Assembly (NCBI GenBank): GCA_947444305.1
Contig: CANEZP010000021.1
Coordinates: 1 to 56,342, forward strand
Direction of reading: 5' to 3'
Source: Pseudobdellovibrionaceae bacterium
Lineage (GTDB): Bacteria > Bdellovibrionota > Bdellovibrionia > Bdellovibrionales > UBA1609
Length of the DNA stretch: 56,342 nucleotides
The notes under the pieces were generated by a model. The model ran no database searches. It was not told the DNA's origin and saw nothing but the letters and a program-made list of their open reading frames with translations. Numbering within the stretch: position 1 is the first letter of the stretch; every line of letters begins with the position of its first letter. The translations under genes and the position numbers were made by a program. Positions 49,308 through 56,342 of the stretch are shown here, in pieces.

Positions 49308-50722
49308 CTACATGGTTTGTAATTTTGCTTCTGATTCCCACATTGGCTCAAGCAGATTATAAGTGCGCTTATTCACGGGTCATGAATGTTATCCGACCCG
49401 ACGCCTATAAAATTCCCGTCGGTAACGGTGAGCAAAATGACGGATTTATGCTGCATTTTAAGAATGCCATCGAAACAGATTCCTGTCTTCGCTCAAAGGC
49501 CCTTTCATTTTGGGAGGAGATAGAGGCCTTAGATTTAGAAGTGCGACAGAACAAAAGTAAGACAAATTACATGGAAGAGCGACCGGGTTTGACCGAAACC
49601 GTTGGAAAAGGCCGCTACGAAAAGCTGAAACCCGGTTGGCTTTGGGAGAAGGCGCTGAAATCCGCCGATGGAAATCCCAATACGGCGATGGCATTGATTT
49701 CCCTTTGTATGCACGATGACCGGTACCATAGCTTCCTTTACCAAGTATCGCCTGAAGAAGCCCAAGCAGATGCAAAAAAAGAAAAGATCAAAATTTTGGT
49801 GAAGATTGAGGAAGCACGGGAAAAGTTAGCGATGGCTAACTCCGGTACCCAAGAATTCTTATTACTGAATGACCAGATAAAACAACTTACTATGTTTTTA
49901 TCGTTCTATGAACAAGACGCCAAGGACCCATCGAAGATTTCGCGAAACCGTTATTTGAAATGTCCACCGCCCGATAATATTGTTCACGCTCCCCAAAGCT
50001 TAGATGCCTCGGTCGATATCCCAAAATCCTTGAAGGACGAAATTCAAAGACTTCAAAAGCCGGATGGTGGGAAGATCGCCGCTAAATCCTATCATTTTGT
50101 GGCCGGAGCGTACATCGGTTGCCAACTCGCTTCCTGCGGTGTTGTGGGCGAGCAGGTTGGAACCATCGCTTCTACCCTCGCCGGAATGTACCGTGCAAAA
50201 CGCATGTGCAAGAAGGTCAAAGAGCTGCTCGATCTTAAAACGAAAATTTCTGACGAGGTTGACGTAGATGCTAACGCGCCCAATTTCCACTCTAAGGTTC
50301 AAAACAAGTATCGATCATTGGACCCATTGATTAATAAAAAACTCGTAGAATTCGATGCGGCTACCCTTTATGAGCGTTGGTATTTCGGTGGAAAGATTTT
50401 GCCCTGTGCTCCCCTCGGACCCGCAGCAAAACCTCGTGATTTGAATCAGGAAGATTGGCATAAAGACCTCCCGGCGTTATCACCGCAAAAACTCGGGACC
50501 GTCTGTAATATTACCGGTTGGTCGATTGAACGCTGCGAAAAAGCCCGACTCAAATTAAGCACGTGGGACATTGATTACGAATGGACACTCGCCCAGCATG
50601 CCATCGGTGCAAAATTTGGGGCGGCTAAGTGTAAAAGCGAAGATGTAGACCGGTCTAAATCTGCCCGAGACTGCAGCAACAATAGAATTCTAAAGGAAGA
50701 TAAGCCGACGGCGGTTAGGTAA
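49304..50722 (+). CDS. unknown cysteine-rich exported protein, 472 aa
   Basis: A signal peptide (~1-17, cleavage after AQA) leads into a mature protein with twelve cysteines, an even number that suggests disulfides in the periplasm or outside. A coiled-coil-like charged segment lies at ~150-205 (EEAQADAKKEKIKILVKIEEAREKL). A glycine-zipper-like hydrophobic stretch with two cysteines lies at ~265-300 (GAYIGCQLASCGVVGEQVG), which might insert into a membrane. The C-terminal third has four more cysteines. I recognise no family. It is coupled to the 140-aa gene by an ATGA overlap. AT-rich codons set the pair apart from its neighbours. Confidence 0.75.
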   Translation: MTTWFVILLLIPTLAQADYKCAYSRVMNVIRPDAYKIPVGNGEQNDGFMLHFKNAIETDSCLRSKALSFWEEIEALDLEVRQNKSKTNYMEERPGLTETVGKGRYEKLKPGWLWEKALKSADGNPNTAMALISLCMHDDRYHSFLYQVSPEEAQADAKKEKIKILVKIEEAREKLAMANSGTQEFLLLNDQIKQLTMFLSFYEQDAKDPSKISRNRYLKCPPPDNIVHAPQSLDASVDIPKSLKDEIQRLQKPDGGKIAAKSYHFVAGAYIGCQLASCGVVGEQVGTIASTLAGMYRAKRMCKKVKELLDLKTKISDEVDVDANAPNFHSKVQNKYRSLDPLINKKLVEFDAATLYERWYFGGKILPCAPLGPAAKPRDLNQEDWHKDLPALSPQKLGTVCNITGWSIERCEKARLKLSTWDIDYEWTLAQHAIGAKFGAAKCKSEDVDRSKSARDCSNNRILKEDKPTAVR

Positions 50723-50756
50723 TTACTCGCAGCCTTACGGCTTCTCCGGTCTGAGT

Positions 50757-50779
50757 CCTGAAAGCCTTACGGCTTCAGG
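50757..50779. terminator. hairpin between convergent genes, with a 14-bp direct repeat
   Basis: CCTGAA(A)GCC and GGCTTCAGG pair (9 bp, one bulge) around a TTAC loop, overlapping the stop of the FliL-like gene. The 14-mer AGCCTTACGGCTTC occurs at 50731-50744 and again at 50763-50776. It may work as a bidirectional terminator, but no strong U-run follows on either strand. Confidence 0.4.
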
Positions 50780-51729
50780 ATAAACGTTTTTAGTTTGACG
50801 TCTTTGATCCAGCCTTGGGTGAGTTTTTGGTTGAGTTCGCGCTTGATGTTGCCCTTGAGTTTGCTTTTGCCCAGGTCGGTTTCGAGATCGTTAAAAGTTT
50901 CTTCCTCGAAAACGCGCTGCAGACCGTCGAAGAATTCGACTTCGCGGTCGCGCACTTCGATGGCCGTGTCCTTCGAGTCCACTTGCACGATCACTTCGAA
51001 GGCACCCATCGGGTTCGGGCTATCGCCCGTCGCTTTCAAATTAACCTTCATCTTACGGAAAAGAAATTCGTGAATCTCTTGCGGGAAGGCGCTGTAGAAA
51101 TTTTCGACGCCGTCTTCCGGATCGAATTCCTCGGTCCATTCGCCTTGCTCGCCTAAGTTTGTGAGGATCGGTTCGTTCAACAACGGGAGCCAGACGCCAC
51201 GAAGATTGCTGAGCAAAACCCACGCGGTGATCACCGAAATTGCGATAAGAGTGATCGCGCCCAGCTTCTGAACTCTGTTGGCGGCCTTAAACGCTTTCAG
51301 CGGGATGACCGCGTTGGCCGCGAGGACTTTCGACATCGCGAATGAATAGAGGGCGTATTCCTTCGGCTTAGTTTTTAGAAAAACGAGCGAGGCTTTGCCG
51401 AAGGCGATCAGCCGCGCTTTTGAATTTACCTTTAAGGTGTAAATCCCCATTCTTACGCGGGCGCGCAACTTCGCGATGCGGCTCTCTTTGATTTCTTTAT
51501 CGCCCGGGCCGTCTTCATCGCTAACGACGGTGGCTTCGATATTGACGTCTTTGTCGTTTTCTACCGCGCGGACGGCTTCGAGTTCTTTGGTGAACTCCGG
51601 ATCCTCGGCTTCGAGCAGCGCCTCGATGTCTTCGAGCGGAATTTCCTCGACCCTAATATCCCCGCCCTTGGTCGGGCCGGCGTTCGCTGGCGAAGAGGCA
51701 CCGGAATTGGGAGGGTCAATGGAAGTCAT
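50767..51729 (-). CDS. FliL-like inner-membrane protein with long cytoplasmic N terminus
   Basis: This 320-aa protein has an acidic N terminus (~1-80), a basic helical segment (~80-150, KLRARVRMGIYTLKVNSKARLIAFGKASLVFLK), one membrane helix (~155-172) and a periplasmic domain whose last ~100 residues resemble FliL (FEVIVQVDSKDTAIEVRDREVEFFDGL, LKGNIKRELNQKLTQGWIKDVKLKTFIL). FliL stabilises flagellar stators. It is not next to flagellar genes, so it may serve another motor or a stomatin-like function. The extra N-terminal part is unlike ordinary FliL. Confidence 0.72.
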   Translation of the reverse strand: MTSIDPPNSGASSPANAGPTKGGDIRVEEIPLEDIEALLEAEDPEFTKELEAVRAVENDKDVNIEATVVSDEDGPGDKEIKESRIAKLRARVRMGIYTLKVNSKARLIAFGKASLVFLKTKPKEYALYSFAMSKVLAANAVIPLKAFKAANRVQKLGAITLIAISVITAWVLLSNLRGVWLPLLNEPILTNLGEQGEWTEEFDPEDGVENFYSAFPQEIHEFLFRKMKVNLKATGDSPNPMGAFEVIVQVDSKDTAIEVRDREVEFFDGLQRVFEEETFNDLETDLGKSKLKGNIKRELNQKLTQGWIKDVKLKTFILKP

Positions 51730-51798
51730 CGTGACTTTATTATGGACTCTATTTTTCTCAAATTGAACCGAAAAGCAGGTATGAGACCGGAGGTACTT

Positions 51799-52437
51799 AT
51801 GTTTAAATTTGTGCTCGCGATTGCTTTCCTAGGACTTTCGGCTTGCGCCGCAATGGACCGCAGCGCCCGGAGTGGTTACATGTCGGAGTACGAACAAGGC
51901 ACCCCGGCCCCTGTGGATCTTTACCGGCAACGTGCCATGAACGTCGAAACCGAAGCCCGTGAAGAGATGGGTTTGCTCGGCCGCACGCTCACCGATGACG
52001 AACGCCAAGCGGTTGAAAATCGTATCCGCCTCAAAAGACAAGAAGCTCGCATTGCCACCAAACGTGAAAAGAAACAGTATTTTGAAGTGCGCGGTGCTTT
52101 GAAGAATGACCGCGAGCGAATTCAATTCCTATCGCTCCCCACCTACGAGGCTCGCACGCGCTTTGCGCAGACCCGCGGATTCGGACACGCCGCCGAAGCT
52201 TTCTCCGACGAAGTGGCCAAGACCATCGAGAGCAACGACATCGCCTTAGGCATGAGCCAAAAAGGCGTGACGGAAAGCTGGGGGGATCCCGACATGGTCG
52301 AGACCGCCGGCAACGTGCTTTACGGTTTTGAGCGTTGGAAATACAACCGCTACATCACCGGCGACGAAGGCTACAAAAAAGAAATGCGCATCGTCTATTT
52401 CGAAGGCGGCCGCGTGGTCGGTTGGGAACGTCCCTAG
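51799..52437 (+). CDS. predicted lipoprotein, 212 aa
   Basis: A lipoprotein signal with lipobox LSAC (Cys16) is followed by a charged helical region (~50-110, rich in R/K/E) and a C-terminal domain with IALGMSQKGVTESWGDPDMVETAGNVLYGFERWKY, a pattern also seen in small outer-membrane-assembly (SmpA/BamE-like) folds. That resemblance is weak. The start ATG 51799 has GGAGG at 51789-51793; a longer frame from 51742 lacks a ribosome site. The stop overlaps the stop of the convergent gene on the minus strand by 3 bp. Confidence 0.82.
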   Translation: MFKFVLAIAFLGLSACAAMDRSARSGYMSEYEQGTPAPVDLYRQRAMNVETEAREEMGLLGRTLTDDERQAVENRIRLKRQEARIATKREKKQYFEVRGALKNDRERIQFLSLPTYEARTRFAQTRGFGHAAEAFSDEVAKTIESNDIALGMSQKGVTESWGDPDMVETAGNVLYGFERWKYNRYITGDEGYKKEMRIVYFEGGRVVGWERP

Positions 52438-53693
52438 TTACCGTCGAGCGGAGTCCACGCCGACCGTAGATCCGGTTGCGCGTCAGGATTTACCCCGTCG
52501 AGCAAACGTATGAAATCTTCGCCGGAAATGTAGCGGCCTTTGAGCGAGCGCGTGAACGGCGTCACCATTTGCAAATCGATAAATCGGATATCCGCCGCGA
52601 GTAAGCGGTCCCTTAGCATGAGAAAAGGAAATTTGGCGTCGTCGATCTGATCGTAGAAGACGCTGTCGAGACTCATGCGGCCGTCTTTGAAAGTTCCGTA
52701 CGTGCCGCCCGTGAGCCTCGCGTTTTGCCAGCTCTCGAAACTATAGGCGACGCCTTCTCTTTGTAGATTCAAAAAATTAGCGATTTTTTCTTCGGTGACG
52801 CGATTGTTCTGCGGCGCTTGGCCTATACGCTGTTGGTCCTTGGTTCGCGTTAGCACTTCTTCCATGCGCTCGTTTGTTCTTACTTCTAGTCCTACTTGGC
52901 GGGCTTGCGTCCGCGCGTAAAAATTCAATTTCTTGAAAGTGCGACTTTCCTTCGCGTTCATTTCTTCGAGCAGGAGTACGCCACGTGACTTCGGGAAAAA
53001 CCACCCGTCCTGACGAAAGTGCGCCGGTTCAAATTTAAAGTACTGCGTGCGCTTTATCGCCAACGGTTCAAAACGCGAGGCCACGAGGTCTGCCGAGAGC
53101 CGCACGGCCTTCCCCTCGTCATCAATTTCGAAAATGGCACGATCCGGGATAGAAGCGGCGAACTCGGTGGCTTGCGCGTCGCTGAATTCTTTAAGGTTTA
53201 CGCCGGGCGCGACGATGTACAGGCCGGTCATCGCGGGATTGAAGATGATCTCGCGGTTTTGGCTACGCAGAAGTTCGAGGCGCGCACGCGACGCGCGAAC
53301 CAGTTCGAGCCCCGAAAGCGCCGACCAGTCTACCTCGTCGCCCGTTCCCGGTTTTGGATCACGCAAGATATCCGGCACGCGTGAGATAAGATAATCCGTT
53401 TCGATCGCCTCCTCGAGACTTGCGACCACGAAGATTTTCACGTTCCACTGCAAGATCCCGAGGCGCGCCGCTTCGGTGATCGCGGCGGGCGAAGCCGCGG
53501 GCGTGGTACCGAGAAATCCTCGGCGGCCCAAACCGCTTAGCCGGTCGGGCCACGCCGGATCGGAAGCAACGCGATCGCCGGCGGAGCCCGCCATCGAAGT
53601 CAAATCGGCGCGGCAGAAGTTTGCGTCGCCGTCGACGCCGGCCCATGACGAAACGGCGAACGTGACAACGATTAAAATTAGGATCGCTTTAAT
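52434..53693 (-). CDS. exported homologue of leucyl/phenylalanyl-tRNA-protein transferase (Aat-like), 419 aa
   Basis: The C-terminal ~190 residues match the Aat GNAT-type domain: FFPKSRGVLLLEEM (cf. WWSPDPRAVL), GVAYSFESWQNARLTGGTYGTF (cf. [20 protein letters not shown]) and FIDLQMVTPFTRSLKGRYISGEDFIRLL (cf. LIDCQ...ASLGACEIPRRDYL). Glu of the family GES motif is Asp here (LDSVF). A ~200-aa N-terminal region is unassigned. In frame upstream of the first TTG (53603) lies a clear signal peptide, KAILILIVVTFAVSSWA. The only start that includes it is ATT 53693, overlapping the polA stop. A rare ATT start is therefore proposed; a cytosolic product from 53603 or ATG 53594 is the alternative. Confidence 0.72.
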   Translation of the reverse strand: MKAILILIVVTFAVSSWAGVDGDANFCRADLTSMAGSAGDRVASDPAWPDRLSGLGRRGFLGTTPAASPAAITEAARLGILQWNVKIFVVASLEEAIETDYLISRVPDILRDPKPGTGDEVDWSALSGLELVRASRARLELLRSQNREIIFNPAMTGLYIVAPGVNLKEFSDAQATEFAASIPDRAIFEIDDEGKAVRLSADLVASRFEPLAIKRTQYFKFEPAHFRQDGWFFPKSRGVLLLEEMNAKESRTFKKLNFYARTQARQVGLEVRTNERMEEVLTRTKDQQRIGQAPQNNRVTEEKIANFLNLQREGVAYSFESWQNARLTGGTYGTFKDGRMSLDSVFYDQIDDAKFPFLMLRDRLLAADIRFIDLQMVTPFTRSLKGRYISGEDFIRLLDGVNPDAQPDLRSAWTPLDGN

Positions 53694-56328
53694 GAGCGTC
53701 GTCCCAGTTGAGGCCCGCGCCGACGTTTACTTTGAGCGGCACACGAAGTTCGTGCACGTTCTCCATAATTTTTTTGATGTCTTCGCAGAGCTCGGCGGCG
53801 TCTTCCTTTGGGCATTCGAAAATCAATTCATCGTGCACTTGTAAGAGCACCGGCACGGGCAAGCTTTCGTGCACGCGGATCATCGCGAGCTTAACGAGAT
53901 CACTCGCCGTGCCTTGGATGGGCGCGTTGATCGCGGCGCGCTCGCCGCCCCGCCGGATGTTCGGGTTTTGGCTTTTGAGCTCATCGAGGTAGCGGCGGCG
54001 GCCGAATAAAGTTTCGACGTAGCCTTTTTCCATCGCTTCCCGAACCGTTTCTTCCATGTAGCGCTTCACACCCGAAAATCTTGTGAAGTAGCGTTCGATT
54101 ATTTCGGTGGCCTCTTTGCGGGGAATGCCCAGCACGTCGGCCAAGCCGAAAGCCCCCTGCCCGTACGCTAAGCCGAAGTTTACGGCCTTAGCGATGCGCC
54201 GGTGATTGGCGGTGACGTCTTTGAGGTCGATCGCGAAAATTTCGCTGGCGGTGGCGGCGTGAATATCGAGGTCATCGCGGAAAGCGCGCGACAAGCCTTC
54301 GTCGCCGGTGATGTGCGCGAGAATCCGCAATTCAATTTGCGAGTAATCCGCCGAGATCAGCACGTTGCCCTCGTCGGCGATGAAGGCTTTGCGAACTAAG
54401 CGGCCCCGCTCGGTGCGGATCGGGATATTTTGTAAGTTAGGATCGGTGCTCGAGAGCCGCCCGGTCGTCGTCGCCGCTTGGTTGAGTTTGGTATGGACGC
54501 GGCCTGTTTTAGGGTCGGCCATCGCGGGTAGAGCGTCGACGTAAGTGCTTTTAAGTTTCGAAAGTTCGCGGTACTCCAAAATGAATTTCGCGATGGGGTG
54601 CTTATCGGCCAGCGCTTCGAGCACGTCGCTGTTCGTAGAAAATCCGGTTTTAGTTTTGTGCCCGACGGGAAGTTTTAATTTTTCGAATAAGATGGCGCCG
54701 AGTTGCTTGGGACTGCCGATGTTGAAAGTCTCGCCGGCGGAATCGTGGATCTCTTTTTCGAGACGTTTAACGTCTTCGCCCAAAAGTTTGCCCTGGCGCG
54801 CGAGCTCAACGGAATCTACTTTAATGCCTTTGAGTTCCATGTCGACCAGTACCGGTACGAGCGGCAACTCGAAGCGGTCAAACACGCTGATGCCGTCCTG
54901 CCCGACCATCTTTTGCCGGAGTAAAATTTCGAGCTCCTGCTGCGCGGTCATTTGATCGGCCATCGTGCACAGATCGGGCAAACGTTTGCCGCAGTATTGC
55001 TCGTAGATTTCCTCGAAAGGCGGAATGGAATTAGCGCGCACGATGTAAGCCGCGAGCATGCTGTCCCAAACGACGGTCTGGTTCACGCAGTTGAGACTCT
55101 TGAGCACCTTCTTGATGTCGTAGCCCTTCCACTTCAAATTCTTGCGGCAAAGTGCTTCGCCGATTTCTTCGTCGCTCGAAGGCACGCGAACCACGACGCC
55201 TTTGATGCCGAGGTAAAGTCCCCGCTCATTCATCAGCGCCCAGATCTCTCCGTAGGGTTCGACTTTTTCTTTGAGCTCGTCGAGGGTCCATTGCTCTTCG
55301 GTCCACTCTTGCGGCTCGCCCGCTTTGCCTTTCCCGGATTTGCGGGCCTTGGTGGTTGGGGCGGGTGCGGGTGCGGATACGGCCGTCGCGGGCTCGGCGC
55401 TCGCGGCCGCGCCCTTTTTCTTTTTGTCTTTTACTTTGACGACGGGGCGGCCGGTGACCGGGTTGTCGGGCGCGGCCGTCGAGTCGGCGAAGATCTTGCG
55501 TTCAAAACTTCCGAAGCCGAGCTCTTTCAAGAGTTCGCGCACCGGTTCGGTCTCGAGCGGCTTCATGCGCAGCTCGGTAAACTCGGTACCGAGTTCGACG
55601 TCGGTGACGATGGTCACGAGTTTGCGCGAGAGAAATGCCATCTCTTTATTTTCGATGAGCTTCTTTTGGTTTGCGCCTTTGATCTTGTCGATGTTTTCGT
55701 AAATGCCGTCGAGCGTTTGGTACTCTTGCAATAGTTTGCTGGCGCCCTTCGGCCCGATGCCACGTACGCCGGGCACGTTGTCACTCGAGTCGCCGACCAT
55801 CGCGAGGTAATCGATGAATTGATCGGGACGCACTTCGTATTTGGTTTGCACGCCGTCGCTGTCGGTGCGCAGGTCCTTCATCGTGTCGTAGAGCGAAACG
55901 CCCGGGCGCACGAGCTGCGCGAAATCTTTATCGCCGCTGACGATGACGGCGTTCACGTGTTCGCGCACGGCGTGCATCGCGAGCGTGCCGATGACGTCAT
56001 CGGCTTCAAAGCCCGCTTTCTCGGCCGTGGCGATGCCGAGCGTTTCCGTTAATTTTTTGAGGTAAGGAATTTGCGGCACGAGCAGCGGCGGCATCTCGTC
56101 GCGGTTTGCTTTGTATTCGGTGTACATTTCGCTGCGGAACGACGGTTCTTTATTGTCGAAGCAGTAGACGAGGTAATCGGGTTTCACTTCGCGGATCAGC
56201 TTAAGCGACATCGCGAGGAAACCGTAAAGCGCGTTGGTCGGCATTCCTTTGTCGTTGGTCAGGGGCGGGATCGCAAAAAACGCACGGAAAAACATGTTGC
56301 TCGCATCGACGAGATAAAGATTCTTCAT
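53689..56328 (-). CDS. polA: DNA polymerase I
   Basis: PolA fills gaps and removes RNA primers. The 879-aa protein has an N-terminal 5'-3' exonuclease (~1-290: LYLVDASNMFFRAFF, VSGDKDFAQL, GDSSDNVPGVRGIGPKGA), a K/A/P-rich linker (~295-340), a short exonuclease-like domain and a polymerase domain with motif A SADYSQIELRILAHI, motif B RRIAKAVNFGLAYGQGAFG and motif C QVHDELIFE. The DxE of the proofreading site is absent (WALMNERGLYLGI) and the next Asp is lost (GYDIKKVL), so 3'-5' proofreading is predicted inactive, as in Taq. The complete gene ends 14 bp before the window edge. Confidence 0.98.
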   Translation of the reverse strand: MKNLYLVDASNMFFRAFFAIPPLTNDKGMPTNALYGFLAMSLKLIREVKPDYLVYCFDNKEPSFRSEMYTEYKANRDEMPPLLVPQIPYLKKLTETLGIATAEKAGFEADDVIGTLAMHAVREHVNAVIVSGDKDFAQLVRPGVSLYDTMKDLRTDSDGVQTKYEVRPDQFIDYLAMVGDSSDNVPGVRGIGPKGASKLLQEYQTLDGIYENIDKIKGANQKKLIENKEMAFLSRKLVTIVTDVELGTEFTELRMKPLETEPVRELLKELGFGSFERKIFADSTAAPDNPVTGRPVVKVKDKKKKGAAASAEPATAVSAPAPAPTTKARKSGKGKAGEPQEWTEEQWTLDELKEKVEPYGEIWALMNERGLYLGIKGVVVRVPSSDEEIGEALCRKNLKWKGYDIKKVLKSLNCVNQTVVWDSMLAAYIVRANSIPPFEEIYEQYCGKRLPDLCTMADQMTAQQELEILLRQKMVGQDGISVFDRFELPLVPVLVDMELKGIKVDSVELARQGKLLGEDVKRLEKEIHDSAGETFNIGSPKQLGAILFEKLKLPVGHKTKTGFSTNSDVLEALADKHPIAKFILEYRELSKLKSTYVDALPAMADPKTGRVHTKLNQAATTTGRLSSTDPNLQNIPIRTERGRLVRKAFIADEGNVLISADYSQIELRILAHITGDEGLSRAFRDDLDIHAATASEIFAIDLKDVTANHRRIAKAVNFGLAYGQGAFGLADVLGIPRKEATEIIERYFTRFSGVKRYMEETVREAMEKGYVETLFGRRRYLDELKSQNPNIRRGGERAAINAPIQGTASDLVKLAMIRVHESLPVPVLLQVHDELIFECPKEDAAELCEDIKKIMENVHELRVPLKVNVGAGLNWDDAH

Positions 56329-56342
56329 GCGCCAAGTACTAC

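Overview
The window looks like chromosomal backbone from a Bdellovibrio-type bacterium (Bdellovibrionota). This is inferred from gene content remembered for that group: type IVa pilus genes, a Glt/Agl-like TolQR–FHA–TonB–TPR envelope cluster, many TTG/GTG starts, FHA, PilZ and GYF regulatory domains, and a lone IS200/RAYT-type transposase. The species was not established. Base composition is moderately GC-rich and almost all genes lie on the minus strand in long, tightly overlapping operons.

Region 1 (1-1502) holds the 5' half of a 16S rRNA gene running off the left edge, a leader with boxA and two UUCG-type hairpins, a likely rrn promoter, and a tRNA-Ala(UGC) upstream of that promoter. Region 2 (1559-4652) has an uncharacterised protein, a small cupin, RarA and a lipoprotein. 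Region 3 (4660-12543) is the type IVa pilus operon pilM-N-O-P-Q with its own promoter, preceded by prepilin peptidase PilD and a two-gene ABC exporter. Region 4 (12555-24238) runs metK-gmhA-lepA-three signal peptidases-pyrB-carA-unknown-carB, which combines SAM, heptose, translation, secretion and pyrimidine functions.

Region 5 (24339-28934) is an lptC/A-lptB-rpoN-hpf run, interrupted between rpoN and hpf by a divergent HUH transposase with GC-rich hairpins. Region 6 (29128-41480) is a GYF-GYF-PilZ protein beside a minus-strand cluster of two beta-barrel-like proteins, two large TPR proteins, a small exported protein, an FHA/TonB trans-envelope protein, ExbB and two ExbD proteins. It resembles the Myxococcus Glt/Agl gliding machine. 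Region 7 (41638-47378) has an S41 protease and then engB-kdsB-pyrG-kdsD, in which PyrG supplies CTP for CMP-Kdo.

Region 8 (47525-56328) has an FHA sigma-54 activator, two coupled unknown exported proteins, a FliL-like protein, a lipoprotein, an apparently exported homologue of leucyl/phenylalanyl-tRNA-protein transferase, and PolA.

The items most worth following up are the exported Aat-like protein with a hidden signal peptide, the FHA activator with matching inverted repeats on both sides and the Cys-rich exported pair next to it, the Glt-like cluster with its PilZ neighbour, and the operator-like palindromes at the metK and pilM promoters.
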